Assembly: GCA_903926465.1 (NCBI GenBank)
Contig: CAIYJE010000127.1
Location: forward strand, 1 to 35,684
Source of the DNA: an uncultured Planctomycetales bacterium
Lineage (GTDB): Bacteria; Planctomycetota; Planctomycetia; Isosphaerales; Isosphaeraceae
Direction: 5' to 3'
DNA length: 35,684 nt
Shown one piece after another: positions 15,895 to 24,819 of the stretch; the first letter of the stretch is position 1, and each line of letters starts with the position of its first letter. The notes beneath the pieces are model-generated. The model was not told where the DNA came from and ran no database searches. It saw nothing but the letters and a program-made list of their open reading frames with translations. A program made the position numbers and the translations under genes.

Positions 15895-16336
15895 CTCCGG
15901 GATTCCCTTCGGTATCAAGCAACCACTCTGGATGAGCCGCGACAAGCACGATCGCCAGACTCCCAACCCTCTGCCATGCTGTTTAGCATAGCCGGCAACC
16001 AACCCCATTTGCACCGGCCAGTGACCCTGGCTAAAAGACGCCTGGGTCTCCCCACAATGGTATTCATGGCCCTGAAACAACCAAGGCCGGCTCCACCCAA
16101 GATGGAGCCGGCCTTGATTGCGGAACCAGGATCATGCGCGGACAGCACAGGTACAGAGGTCAAAATCAAAGGTGTGAAAAACAGGTACCTAAACTTGAAA
16201 TCAATCACAAGCTCAACGCAGCAAGTTGCAATCGGCCCACGAACCAGCGAAGACAGTTTCGTTAGGAGTAAGACCAGGTCGGAGAATCCGTGACTTTCAA
16301 GACGATTTATTGCAACCGAGAACATTCCACTTCAAT
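15895..16336. other. Gap upstream of the DUF885 gene
   Basis: No credible gene is seen: open frames on both strands lack family sequence and codon bias. The main structure is a 12-bp perfect hairpin at 16083-16115, listed separately. The remaining DNA between the hairpin and 15894 probably holds the DUF885 promoter, but no clear promoter hexamers were identified. Confidence 0.45.
16083..16115 (-). terminator. 12-bp perfect hairpin, probable terminator of the small membrane gene
   Basis: AAGGCCGGCTCC (16083-16094) and GGAGCCGGCCTT (16104-16115) are exact reverse complements with a 9-base loop. On the minus strand the stem is followed by TGGTTGTTT, which is moderately T-rich. The position fits termination of transcription from the 45-residue gene before it reaches the DUF885 promoter. 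Confidence 0.6.
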
Positions 16337-16474
16337 TCAAGATCGACGCGTACCAGACGTACCAGCATAGCCAAAAGCCCAGAACAATGATTTCCACGCA
16401 GCGTACACCGCCAGGGTCAGACAAATCGTGGCCACCGAAGGAATGATCAGGAGTTCAATCGCTCGATGACCCAT
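16337..16474 (-). CDS. Small membrane protein, 45 residues, unknown function
   Basis: A short gene supported by its ribosome site and composition. GAGG (minus strand, 16484-16481) is 6 bases from ATG 16474. The product starts MGHRAIELLI and is hydrophobic from about residue 7 to 37, with one long or two short helices (PSVATICLTLAVYAAW and SLFWAFGYAG), ending in a polar basic tail GTSGTRRS. The charge pattern suggests a membrane protein. The frame is open further upstream (to 16651), but that part is charged and lacks a ribosome site. The family is not recognised. It stands alone between non-coding stretches and is followed 220 bases later by a strong hairpin, consistent with an independent transcript. 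Confidence 0.55.
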   Translation of the reverse strand: MGHRAIELLIIPSVATICLTLAVYAAWKSLFWAFGYAGTSGTRRS

Positions 16475-16882
16475 GGAAAACCTCAAACCCTCTGAAGGCG
16501 ATGAATTTTGACGCAGATCCTGATCGGCTTTGATGCACCTCGGTGCACGGGAAACTAGATAATGCGAATAGCGTGCCACCCAGTAAAATTTCTCAAGTTT
16601 TTCAGAAGCCCTGATTTTCAAGGGAAATTCCTGCTCAACCCGGTCTTCCACCCACGCTCACTGATTGCGCAAAGAGCGATCAGGGCTGTAGAGAACTTGA
16701 GCACCGGGGGCAGCGGGCCTGGTCGAAAGTGGTTCACGATCGCTTGGCCCAGAACAACCAACCCAGGCGACCGCTCTTGGGGGCAATCCCCCAAGGGCAA
16801 CCCAATCGTGCACGGGCCTGGGCGTATGAAGGTGCCTGCCTTGCCGGGTTCAAGCCAGCACACGTGCAGGCGAAACGGCCGA
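16475..16882. other. Gap with a perfect stem-tetraloop
   Basis: No convincing gene is present. CTTGGGGG (16776-16783) and CCCCCAAG (16788-16795) form an exact 8-bp stem around CAAT, about 90 bases past the stop of the minus-strand glycosyltransferase, so it may end that transcript. No T tract follows on the minus strand. The part nearest 16475 must carry the promoter and ribosome site of the small membrane gene. Confidence 0.4.
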
Positions 16883-18052
16883 TCAGACACCCACCGAGCG
16901 TTTGGGCCGGGTTTTCGCTTGCAGGGCCGCTTGGTAGCAATTGAGATATCGCTCGATGTTGCGGTCCATCCCAAAGTAGGTTCTGGCCACGGGACCGGTG
17001 GCGGCGGCCAGACTGGCGGCCAGTTCCGGCTCATTGAGCACGCGCAAGATGCCTTGGGCCACCGCGTGTGGATCCACCGCCGTCAGCAAGCCAGCGCCGG
17101 TGGCCCCCAGCAGGGTGGGGTAGTCGCCAAAATTGGTCGCCACAATCGGCTTTCCGGCCGCCAGATAGACTGCCAGTTTGCTCTGGACCGAGAAGTTTTC
17201 ACGGCAGGCCAGCCGGGCATGCACCAAAACGTTGGCACGCTTGGTCAACGCCACCACCTCATCGGGAGTTGTGCCGGTCAGAACGATCAACTTATCCCCA
17301 TGCTCGCCCAGTTGCTGGCGGTAAGCGGTGGCCGCCTCGGCGGGGCCCCCCACCAGCACACAGCGGGCGTCGGGCCGGGCGGCAAACAGCTCGGGTAAGG
17401 CTTGGACCAGAATGGGTACCCCCTGATTGGGATGCACGATGCTCCCCACGTACATGACCACCGGGGTGTCTGGGCCCACGCCGGCAATCTTCGCGGGTTC
17501 CCGAATCCGTTCGTACTCAGAGAGATCGATGCCCGGATAGATCAGGTCGATCCGGTCCGGGGAGACCCCCTTCTCTGCAACGAGCACCTGCTTCACGGGT
17601 TCACCCAGCACAATGATCCGGGCGGCATGCCGGACAACCCGCCGCTCCAGCGCCTGATAGGCCCTGAATTTCCAGTCGCGGCCCAGGCGGTCGCGATCCA
17701 CCTCGTCGCCCAGCAGCGAGTGGATTTCATAAACCATGGGCCAGCCGAACATCCGGGCCGCAAAATGGGCCCGGGTGGCGCCGCCATAATGTTGCGCGTG
17801 GATTAGATCGAACTTGTGCTGCTTGTGAATCTGCTTGAGGCCACTCACCCAGTGCTGGGGACACAGGGTGTAAAGCGGCATCCCCTCGAACTCTCCGGCC
17901 AGCGGGGCCGACCAGGGACGCCTGGCTTTGAGGTACGCCAGCACCACCGACACACCACGCGCCCGCAAGGAGCGCGCAATCTTGATTGGCAGCATCGCCG
18001 TGCCGTCATACTCGCCCGGTATCGGAAACGAGGTAACAATCAGAATAGTCAT
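16883..18052 (-). CDS. GT4-type (GT-B) glycosyltransferase
   Basis: A 389-residue cytoplasmic or membrane-associated sugar transferase. The N-terminal Rossmann half starts TILIVTSFPIPGEYDGTAM (acceptor side, Gly-rich loop) and includes FDLIHAQHYG and MVYEIHSLLGDEVDRDRLG. The C-terminal half carries YVGSIVHPNQGVPILVQALP, CVLVGGPAEA, LTGTTPDEVVALTKRANVLV and the donor-binding run SVQSKLAVYLAAGKPIVATN, all typical of family GT4. Length is normal. ATG 18052 begins the first strand, with GGAG about 10 bases upstream. It probably uses a nucleotide-sugar to build envelope polysaccharide or glycolipid; donor and acceptor cannot be read from sequence. It lies 108 bases after an unknown gene on the same strand and may share its transcript. 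Confidence 0.87.
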   Translation of the reverse strand: MTILIVTSFPIPGEYDGTAMLPIKIARSLRARGVSVVLAYLKARRPWSAPLAGEFEGMPLYTLCPQHWVSGLKQIHKQHKFDLIHAQHYGGATRAHFAARMFGWPMVYEIHSLLGDEVDRDRLGRDWKFRAYQALERRVVRHAARIIVLGEPVKQVLVAEKGVSPDRIDLIYPGIDLSEYERIREPAKIAGVGPDTPVVMYVGSIVHPNQGVPILVQALPELFAARPDARCVLVGGPAEAATAYRQQLGEHGDKLIVLTGTTPDEVVALTKRANVLVHARLACRENFSVQSKLAVYLAAGKPIVATNFGDYPTLLGATGAGLLTAVDPHAVAQGILRVLNEPELAASLAAATGPVARTYFGMDRNIERYLNCYQAALQAKTRPKRSVGV

Positions 18053-18160
18053 GGGGTGTGGACTCCGTCCCTGGATGTTGTCGCGTGTGCGGCCGTGCCT
18101 GCCCGATGCGGCCCGGGCGGCTCGGCCCTTGCCCCCGCCCTGCACCCGCCTGCCGGCCTG

Positions 18161-18922
18161 TTAGACCCGCCGGACTGGCTCAAGCCGGTGTCGGCCCGAA
18201 CGGGTCAGGGCCCCACCCAGCCGGCGATCGAGCGCCTCGATGGCGGCATCGAGCACGCTCCTGGCCGTATCAACGTGCTGAGGCTGAAGCGCATAAGGAT
18301 CGCGTGGAAGGCCGGTGCGCGGCAAGATCAGCTCGTTCGGGGCAATTTTCAGACGGGTCGGAATCTGATGCGGCTGCAGCGGCTGAAACGAACCATGGGG
18401 CTCTTGGTGCCGGTAGTAGGCGTGCCGCTGTTCGGGTGGACCTGGATAGGCCCACGACTCGCGAATTTCCAGCAACTCCGCAAACTGTGGCCAGGGGGCA
18501 ACGTCTGGATCGGCGAAGCCGGGATGGCTCTCGGCCACGGCCACGGGAAGCAACCGCCAGGCATCGGCCAGCGGCAACGGGTGCTGACGATCGCAAATCA
18601 AGCGGGCGATTTCGGGCCGGCCCAGCTCGCGGGCCGCCTGATGTACCAAGGCTTCCGCGCTGGCGAGGTAGAGCAAGATGGCCGCCCGGGCCAGCCGACT
18701 GGCCTCGGCCTCCGACACCACACGCCGGACATGACTCTGGGTGTGAAACTCAAGCGCATCTTGATAGAAGCAGTGAAACGGACTGATCGTCGTTTCAATA
18801 ATCGCCGCGGAATCGCGGGTTTCATCCAGCTCCATGGCGGCAACGGCGGCCACCGTAAAACGGGAGACCCGTTCCGTGACACGGCTCGATTCACCGGCCG
18901 TAACCGATTCTTCGTCGAACAT
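18161..18922 (-). CDS. Uncharacterised protein, 253 residues
   Basis: The family is not recognised. ATG 18922 (MFDEESVTAGE) has GAGG about 10 bases upstream and is preferred to the frame start at 19009. The protein is soluble, with no signal peptide or membrane helix. Residues about 60-110 are Ala-rich and helical (VVSEAEASRLARAAILLYLA then EALVHQAARELGRPE), followed by a Trp/Pro-rich middle (PWPQFAELLEIRESWAYPGP, EQRHAYYRHQEPHG) and a helical tail (VLDAAIEALDRRLGGALTRS). The first half recalls helical bundles of HEPN-like planctomycete proteins, but this is speculative. Codon use matches surrounding genes and the reverse frame over it is unlike a protein. It precedes the GT4 gene on the same strand. 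Confidence 0.7.
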   Translation of the reverse strand: MFDEESVTAGESSRVTERVSRFTVAAVAAMELDETRDSAAIIETTISPFHCFYQDALEFHTQSHVRRVVSEAEASRLARAAILLYLASAEALVHQAARELGRPEIARLICDRQHPLPLADAWRLLPVAVAESHPGFADPDVAPWPQFAELLEIRESWAYPGPPEQRHAYYRHQEPHGSFQPLQPHQIPTRLKIAPNELILPRTGLPRDPYALQPQHVDTARSVLDAAIEALDRRLGGALTRSGRHRLEPVRRV

Positions 18923-19421
18923 CGACAGAAGACCTCGATCGTGATGAAGTCCTGAAGGCCAGAGACGTCGCGTGAAGCAAAGCCGCTTCACGTAACACGT
19001 TCCACACAATCAAGAATGTAGCACACAATGAGAGCCTGATTCCAGTTCCAGGTTTCCCGATCTCCACGGGCGTGAACCCGTTGATGACGGCGGCAAACCG
19101 GTTCGCCGGTCCGCCTGGGGAGCAGGCGGGCGGAATTCTGGTGGCTGGTTCACGCGGTTCCTGGGTTCCGTGGCCAAGAGTGGCTTGACGACGCGCCAGG
19201 CATACGCTTGAGATAGTAGGGAGATTGATGAACCGCCACCGCACGATTCGTTCCGGCTCAGCGACCGCATGCTGGCCAACCGGAACCAGCACGATGGCCC
19301 TGCCACACTTTTCAAGGATGGCAAGGCTACGCGCCCGACGATCTCGGTGGACCGGGCCTTTTTGGGCCCGTGTCGCCGGCCTTCCCCAGCGGTCCATCGT
19401 TACTCCGCGGAGCTCCCTCGC
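18923..19421. other. Divergent intergenic region upstream of kup
   Basis: This 499-base stretch separates the minus-strand unknown gene from the potassium transporter and must hold both promoters. Open frames within it have Arg/Ser-rich translations typical of non-coding GC-rich DNA. Two adjacent hairpins at 19097-19129, listed separately, are the only notable structure. No promoter hexamers could be assigned with confidence. Confidence 0.45.
19097..19129 (+). promoter_or_regulatory. Two adjacent hairpins in the kup upstream region
   Basis: ACCGG-TTCG-CCGGT (19097-19110) is followed with no spacer by CCGCCTG-GGGAG-CAGGCGG (19111-19129). Both stems are perfect. They lie about 300 bases before the potassium transporter start. 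They could be a structured leader, or a terminator from upstream; no T tract follows. They do not match a riboswitch that I can recognise. Confidence 0.35.
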
Positions 19422-21656
19422 GTGTCGTCTCCTCAGAACGGATCGGCGGGCCATCATGGCCGCAACATGTTCACCAGAATCCGTGAGGCCACGGGCACGG
19501 TGTACGGTGATATCGGAACCTCGGTTCTGTACACGATCATGGAGATCACACGCGAGGCGTGCATGCTCAAGCATCACGCCAAGGGGGAAGAGCAGGTCGC
19601 GGAAATGCTCCAGCAAGGCGGGGCCCTGCTGGAACCCTGGGAGGCGATTGGCAGCCTGAGCTTGGTCTACTGGGCTCTGATCTTCCTGTCCGTCAAGTAT
19701 GACATCTTCGTGATGCGGGCCGACAACCGCGGCGAAGGGGGCACGTTCGCCCTGTGGGCATTGCTCAAGGGCTGCACCAGCAAGATCCTGGGCCTGTCGC
19801 TCCTGGGTTACCTGGTGGTGGCGGCGGCCGGCCTGCTGGCCGCCGATGGAATCATCACGCCGCCTGTGAGCATGCTGGGAGCGTACGAACCCTTGGGCGA
19901 GGTTGCGGCCATGATCGCAACCCTGATCAGCCTGTTCATCCTCTTCAAAGCGCAGTGGCGCGGCACCAGCAAGGTGGGGGGACTGTTCGGCTGGTTCATG
20001 ATGCTGGTCTGGTTCCCCTGGATCGCCGTGAAAGCGATCCCCTGGATCTTCCGCCACCCAGAAGTGTTCATGGCGTTCAACCCGGTCTACGCCGTGAACT
20101 TCCTGATCAGCTTTCCACACTCGGGGGCCTTCGTGGTCCTGGGTGTGGTAGTGCTGGCGATCACCGGTGGCGAGGCCAAGTATGCGGATATTGGTCACTT
20201 TGCCAGCCAGGGAGAAACCCACATCGCCGATGGCCACAGCATCGACCCCAGAGACTCCGGGCGTCTCCCGGTGATGTACTCCTGGTTCTTCCTGGTCATG
20301 CCCTGCCTGGTGCTCAACTACGCCGGCCAGGTGGCCTACATTCTGACCAATGGCGTACCGCCTCGCGCTAACACCTATTACGCCCTCACCCCCAAAACCG
20401 GTGTGAGCAGTGTGGACCAGGTGATCCTGATTGCCGACATGGCCATTGCCGCCATTGCTGCGTTCATTGCCTCGCAGGCCCTGATCACTGGCATGTTTTC
20501 GATTGTGAAGCAGGCGATAGTGCTGGGATTTGCCCCCCGCACCGAGGTTCGCTTCACCAGCCGCGAGGCCGAAGGGCAGGTCTACATTCCGTCCGTGAAC
20601 TGGGCCATGTTCCTGGGCTGCGTGATGATCACTCTGATCTTCAGGAACGCCGGCAACCTGGCCGCGGCCTACGGGATTGCCGTGACCGGAACCATGGGAA
20701 TTACCACGGTCGCGTTTGGCTATGTGGCGTTCTACCGCTGGGCCTGGCCGCTCTGGAAAGTGTATGCCGTTTGCGTACCAATTCTGGCCGTGGACCTGCT
20801 GTTCTTTGGCAGTAACCTCCTCAAGTTCACCCACGGTGGTTACATCCCTGTGGCCGTGGCCAGCGTGCTGGTGTCGATCATGCTGCTCTGGCAGTGGGGC
20901 CGCAAGCAGTTTGCCAACGCGTTCTATGAGTTCGGCTTCAAGGAAGGCAAGAAGGTGCGCTGGCTGGTGGCGCTGCGGGAAATGCTCGACGAAGTGCAGC
21001 TTTCCATTGATCACAACCTGTCGCTGGCCAAACTGCTCGTCCAGGGCCGCCGGCGGCTGGTGGAAAGTGATCGCGCCTTTGTGTTCCTCTGCTCACGCCC
21101 AACCCGGACCCTGGATGACTACGTTCCGATCACCTTGCGAATCTTCCTGAAAAAATACGGCGTGCTTCCCGCACACATCACGTTGTTTCACGTCAACCAG
21201 ATCTCCAATGCCGAAGCCGACCCCAGAAAACGGTACGAGGTGGTCGACCTGGGCCGAAATATCGTGGCCGTGACCGCCACGTACGGCTACATGGAACAGC
21301 CAGACATCCGGGGCGCTTTGCATGCGCTCCAGGCACGCGGCGAAATCAACATCCCTTCCGAACGCTGGATCGTTGAGGTTGGCGAGGAAGAGATCATCGT
21401 CGACCCCAATCTCACTCTGGCCCAGAAAGTGCGTGTGATTCTCTTCAAGGCCATCCTGCGCAGTTCAACCCCCGCCCACAAGTACTTCGGCCTGGGGTTT
21501 GACGCCGGTATCTCCAAGGAGACCATCCCCGTGACCTTCAACCGCTCCGGTGCCCACGTCACGCTGCCCGAACTGGAAATCCACGAAGATGACCAGCGGC
21601 TCAGCGATATGGTTTTGCAACCGATCCCCAGCGGCCCCAACCCCTCGCCAGCCTGA
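19422..21656 (+). CDS. kup: Kup-family potassium transporter
   Basis: A 744-residue proton-coupled K+ uptake transporter of the KUP/HAK/KT family. Diagnostic blocks are VYGDIGTSVLYT (27-38, first helix), MRADNRGEGGTFALWALL (98-115), AADGIITPPVSMLGAYE, GGEAKYADIGHF, NYAGQVAYIL, the run SQALITGMFSIVKQAIVLGF, and YIPSVNWAMF. About twelve membrane helices are followed by a long cytoplasmic tail (about 490-744). GTG 19422 is preferred since GGAG lies 9 bases upstream and the first helix then sits at the usual distance from the N-terminus; ATG 19467 would give 729 residues. An APC permease follows on the same strand after 375 bases, suggesting an ion or osmolyte transport locus. Members of this family are often controlled by potassium or c-di-AMP; no such site was recognised here. 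Confidence 0.92.
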   Translation: MSSPQNGSAGHHGRNMFTRIREATGTVYGDIGTSVLYTIMEITREACMLKHHAKGEEQVAEMLQQGGALLEPWEAIGSLSLVYWALIFLSVKYDIFVMRADNRGEGGTFALWALLKGCTSKILGLSLLGYLVVAAAGLLAADGIITPPVSMLGAYEPLGEVAAMIATLISLFILFKAQWRGTSKVGGLFGWFMMLVWFPWIAVKAIPWIFRHPEVFMAFNPVYAVNFLISFPHSGAFVVLGVVVLAITGGEAKYADIGHFASQGETHIADGHSIDPRDSGRLPVMYSWFFLVMPCLVLNYAGQVAYILTNGVPPRANTYYALTPKTGVSSVDQVILIADMAIAAIAAFIASQALITGMFSIVKQAIVLGFAPRTEVRFTSREAEGQVYIPSVNWAMFLGCVMITLIFRNAGNLAAAYGIAVTGTMGITTVAFGYVAFYRWAWPLWKVYAVCVPILAVDLLFFGSNLLKFTHGGYIPVAVASVLVSIMLLWQWGRKQFANAFYEFGFKEGKKVRWLVALREMLDEVQLSIDHNLSLAKLLVQGRRRLVESDRAFVFLCSRPTRTLDDYVPITLRIFLKKYGVLPAHITLFHVNQISNAEADPRKRYEVVDLGRNIVAVTATYGYMEQPDIRGALHALQARGEINIPSERWIVEVGEEEIIVDPNLTLAQKVRVILFKAILRSSTPAHKYFGLGFDAGISKETIPVTFNRSGAHVTLPELEIHEDDQRLSDMVLQPIPSGPNPSPA

Positions 21657-22031
21657 CCGCCGGCTGGTGGTGGATGGCCACTCCGCCTGGAACGGTTCAC
21701 GAGTGGCATTGGACACATGAGCGGCGATTTCAAAACCTGGGACTGGCACCGCGCAGACTCGGAGCCAGTCCCGGTTGTGAACCGGCTTCTTAAACCATGC
21801 CCAGAGACAACCGAGCGCGGCTGTCGCCCATGGGCAAGCCGAGCGTGAACCGCCCTCGGTCACGCCGGAAACCCTAGCTGATTCCCACGGGCTTCAGCAT
21901 TGAGCGCCCGCACGGGTCCAACATCCGTGCCTATGGCCCACCGATCACGATTTTGTAGACAACAACGGTCCAAAATCCCTGGCAACGTCACGGGCCTGGT
22001 GACAACCCTCCCATGCACTGGATCCCTGCGC
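21657..22031. other. kup-APC intergenic region with a hairpin
   Basis: No gene is seen in these 375 bases. CTGGGACTGGC (21737-21747) pairs with GCCAGTCCCGG (21764-21774), with one G-T wobble, around a 16-base loop about 80 bases after the kup stop. It may end the kup transcript, though no T tract follows. The permease frame stays open back to 21900, but its upstream residues are not protein-like. Confidence 0.4.
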
Positions 22032-24770
22032 ATGAATTCCATTTCACCGTCCGGTGGAGATCCGTTCCCGATTCCACGCCCGAAGCCCATCATCACGCCC
22101 GGTCGTGTGCTGGTGGTTACCAGCGTGATGTTCACGTTCATCTCATTCTGGCGCACGGCGGCCATTGTCCTCTGCGACCTGGCCAGCACCTCGTTCTACA
22201 TTGGCGGCATTGTGGAATCTCAGGTGGGCAAGGCGGCCCCTTGGTTCATTCTGGCGGTGATGCTGTTCAGCTACGCGGTTCGCAGCGTTTATATTGAAAA
22301 CTGCGGCATGTTTGTGCGCGGGGGGGTGTACCGCGTGGTCAAGGAAGCCATGGGCGGCACCATCGCCAAGCTCTCGGTCTCGGCTCTGTTGTTTGATTAT
22401 ATCTTGACTGGACCAACCAGCGCGGTCTCGGCCGGACAATACATTGTGGGCTGGCTGGCGGAATTTTTGCAGGTGTCCCCAAACTCGTGGCTGGCCGACG
22501 GCAACCATCAACAATGGCTGGCCGCGGCCACTGCCGTGGGGATCACGGTTTACTTCTGGCGGGTCAACACGCGCGGAATTCATGAATCGAGCGACCGGGC
22601 CCTCAAGATCATGGGCGTGCTCACGGTCATGGGCATCATCATGATTGTCTGGTGCATCGCCACGCTGGCCGCCAATCCCAGCAAGCTCAGACTGCCTCCG
22701 CTCACTCCCGACCTTTCACGCAAGGTTGAGAGGGATACACAAACCGGCCAGGTGGCCCTGAACCCCAACACCGGCCAGCCCGTTCCCGTGCTCGATCCCT
22801 TCGGCAAACCGGTGGACCCCCTGGGGTTTGTCGGAGAGACCACGCTGGGTCAGAAGCTCCGCCCCGAGCCCATGAATGGCCACTGGTTCTCCTGGCTCGG
22901 CGCAATCGGACTGCTGGTGGCCTTCGGGCACTCGATTCTGGCCATGAGCGGTGAGGAAACCCTGGCCCAGGTCTATCGCGAAGTTGAAAGCCCCAAGCTC
23001 AAGAACTTCAAGCGGGCGGCCTTCGTCGTATTCGTATACAGCTTGCTGCTCACGTCCCTCATCAGCTTCTTCGCCGTGATGCTTGTTCCCGACGGTCCCC
23101 GGGTTACCCGGTACAGCGGCAACCTGATCGGTGGCCTGGCCATGAACGTGATTGGCCCCTACTGGCTGCGGCTGACCTTCAACGCATTCGTGGTATTTGT
23201 AGGCTTCTTGGTGCTCTCGGGCGCAGTCAATACCTCAATCGTGGGCTCCAACGGCGTACTCAACCGCGTGTCCGAGGACGGGGTTCTCCCAGCCTGGTTC
23301 CTCAGGCCCCACCCCAGGTTCGGAACCTCGTATCGGCTGATCAACGCCGTGGCCGGTTTGCAGCTTATCACCATCATTGCCAGCCAGGGAGATGTCCTGA
23401 TGCTGGGCGAAGCCTACGCCTTCGGCGTGGTCTGGAGCTTCGTCTTCATGAGCCTGTCCATGCTTGTGCTCCGCTTCAAGGAACCGAATATTCCGCGCGA
23501 ATATGAGGTTCCCTTCAACTTCCGCATCGGGCAATTCGATGTGCCGGTTGGGATCGGCCTCATCTTTCTGGTGCTGGCATGCACGGCGCTGGCCAACCTG
23601 ATGAGCAAGGAAGTGGCCACCAAGAGCGGCATCATCTTCACCCTCATCCTGTTCAGCTTCTTCACCATCACCGAGTTTTTCCAGCAACGAAAACTGGGAA
23701 AACATCTGCCCGGCAGCCATCTCGAACAGTTCAACCAGGCAGCCTCCGAGCAGGTGACCACCTCGGCACTTGAGATCACCAAGCCCTACCGCAAGCTGGT
23801 CGCCATTCGATCGCCCCACAACCTGGCCATGCTGGAGACCTGCCTGAACGAAACCGACCCCGAAACGACCGACGTGGTGGTGATGACATGCACCTTGCTA
23901 CCCCCCGGTAGCAGCGACTTCCAGCCCGGCATGACGGCCGCCGAACGTGAACTGATGACGGCCGTGGTCAACCTGGCCGAGCATGCCGGCAAACCGGTCA
24001 AACCCCTGATCCTGGCCACCAATGAACCCCTGTACGCATTGGCACGCACCGCTCGAGAACTTGGAGCTGGCGAGCTAATCATGGGCGTTTCCAACAAGTT
24101 CAGCGCCGACGAACAGCTCGACCATCTCGGCCTGTACTGGCTCAACGTCAACAACGGCCAGGCCGCGCCTCTGACCATCCGCGTCCTCGGCCAAAACCGT
24201 GACGTGAAACTGGAGGTCGGCGGCGGCGGCCGGGTCCCCCACATCGGAGAGCGGTCTCCCGTATCGGCCCGGACCCTGGCCGAACTGCGCGCAAGCTGGC
24301 ACGGAGTCCAGCGCATTCTGCTGGCCTATGACGGCAGTGCCCTCAGCCAGGACTTTCTGGACACGGTCCTGAGCTTCCTGGATGCCCACGTCGCCGTAAC
24401 TCTGATTGATGTGGCTGAGCCAGAAAGCGCCTTTGCACGCGGCGAACCGGCCGGTATGGAAGCCGGCCAGACCGTCCTTCTGGGGGTGGCACGCGCCGAA
24501 GAGCTTGGCCACAAGGTCACCAGCCGGACCGCCATCGGGCATGCCGGTGAAGTCATCGTGCGCGTGGCCATCGAAGAGAAGGCCGACGCCATCTTCATGA
24601 GCCTGCGCGGCGAATATCGCCGCGGTGATACCACGGCCCTGGCCTCCAACACCCGCTACGTGCTGGAACACGCCCCATGCCGGGTCATCCTGGGATTCCC
24701 GCCCAAAACGATCCAGCCGGGATCAGCCTCCACGCTGGGAGAACCACAGCCGCTGGCGGTGGAATTCTGA
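22032..24770 (+). CDS. APC-superfamily permease fused to Usp-like domains
   Basis: A 912-residue amino acid/polyamine-type permease with a cytoplasmic sensor-like tail. Residues about 25-580 contain about 12 helices with APC features (ALLFDYILTGPTSAVSAGQY, then the run SWLGAIGLLVAFGHSILAMS and GEETLAQVYREVESPKLKN). Unusually, about 60 polar residues (near 220-280) are inserted between helices. Residues about 583-735 (YRKLVAIRSPHNLAMLETCL onward) and 755-900 (VQRILLAYDGSALSQDFLDT, IGHAGEVIVRVAIEEKADAIF, LEHAPCRVIL) look like two universal-stress-protein folds; the second is the clearer. Usp domains bind ATP or other nucleotides and may gate the transporter; the substrate is unknown. ATG 22032 is chosen because residues upstream are not protein-like; its ribosome site is weak. 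Confidence 0.83.
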   Translation: MNSISPSGGDPFPIPRPKPIITPGRVLVVTSVMFTFISFWRTAAIVLCDLASTSFYIGGIVESQVGKAAPWFILAVMLFSYAVRSVYIENCGMFVRGGVYRVVKEAMGGTIAKLSVSALLFDYILTGPTSAVSAGQYIVGWLAEFLQVSPNSWLADGNHQQWLAAATAVGITVYFWRVNTRGIHESSDRALKIMGVLTVMGIIMIVWCIATLAANPSKLRLPPLTPDLSRKVERDTQTGQVALNPNTGQPVPVLDPFGKPVDPLGFVGETTLGQKLRPEPMNGHWFSWLGAIGLLVAFGHSILAMSGEETLAQVYREVESPKLKNFKRAAFVVFVYSLLLTSLISFFAVMLVPDGPRVTRYSGNLIGGLAMNVIGPYWLRLTFNAFVVFVGFLVLSGAVNTSIVGSNGVLNRVSEDGVLPAWFLRPHPRFGTSYRLINAVAGLQLITIIASQGDVLMLGEAYAFGVVWSFVFMSLSMLVLRFKEPNIPREYEVPFNFRIGQFDVPVGIGLIFLVLACTALANLMSKEVATKSGIIFTLILFSFFTITEFFQQRKLGKHLPGSHLEQFNQAASEQVTTSALEITKPYRKLVAIRSPHNLAMLETCLNETDPETTDVVVMTCTLLPPGSSDFQPGMTAAERELMTAVVNLAEHAGKPVKPLILATNEPLYALARTARELGAGELIMGVSNKFSADEQLDHLGLYWLNVNNGQAAPLTIRVLGQNRDVKLEVGGGGRVPHIGERSPVSARTLAELRASWHGVQRILLAYDGSALSQDFLDTVLSFLDAHVAVTLIDVAEPESAFARGEPAGMEAGQTVLLGVARAEELGHKVTSRTAIGHAGEVIVRVAIEEKADAIFMSLRGEYRRGDTTALASNTRYVLEHAPCRVILGFPPKTIQPGSASTLGEPQPLAVEF

Positions 24771-24819
24771 AGGCTCACGGTCACGGTTTGGCAGGCCAAC
24801 ACCTGAACCGTTCCCTCGC

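Noticed and set aside
15915-16325. 136-residue minus-strand frame covering the 16083-16115 hairpin
   Set aside because: It contains the terminator-like stem, lacks a ribosome site and overlaps the start of the well-supported DUF885 gene region.
16562-18955. Two long plus-strand frames (about 278 and 379 residues) over the GT4 and unknown genes
   Set aside because: Both are antisense to genes with ribosome sites and, for GT4, clear motifs; the translations have no domain content.
18891-21014. 707-residue open frame on the minus strand
   Set aside because: It lies antisense to the kup gene; its translation is His/Asp/Gly-rich without any domain, as expected from the complement of a GC-rich coding strand.
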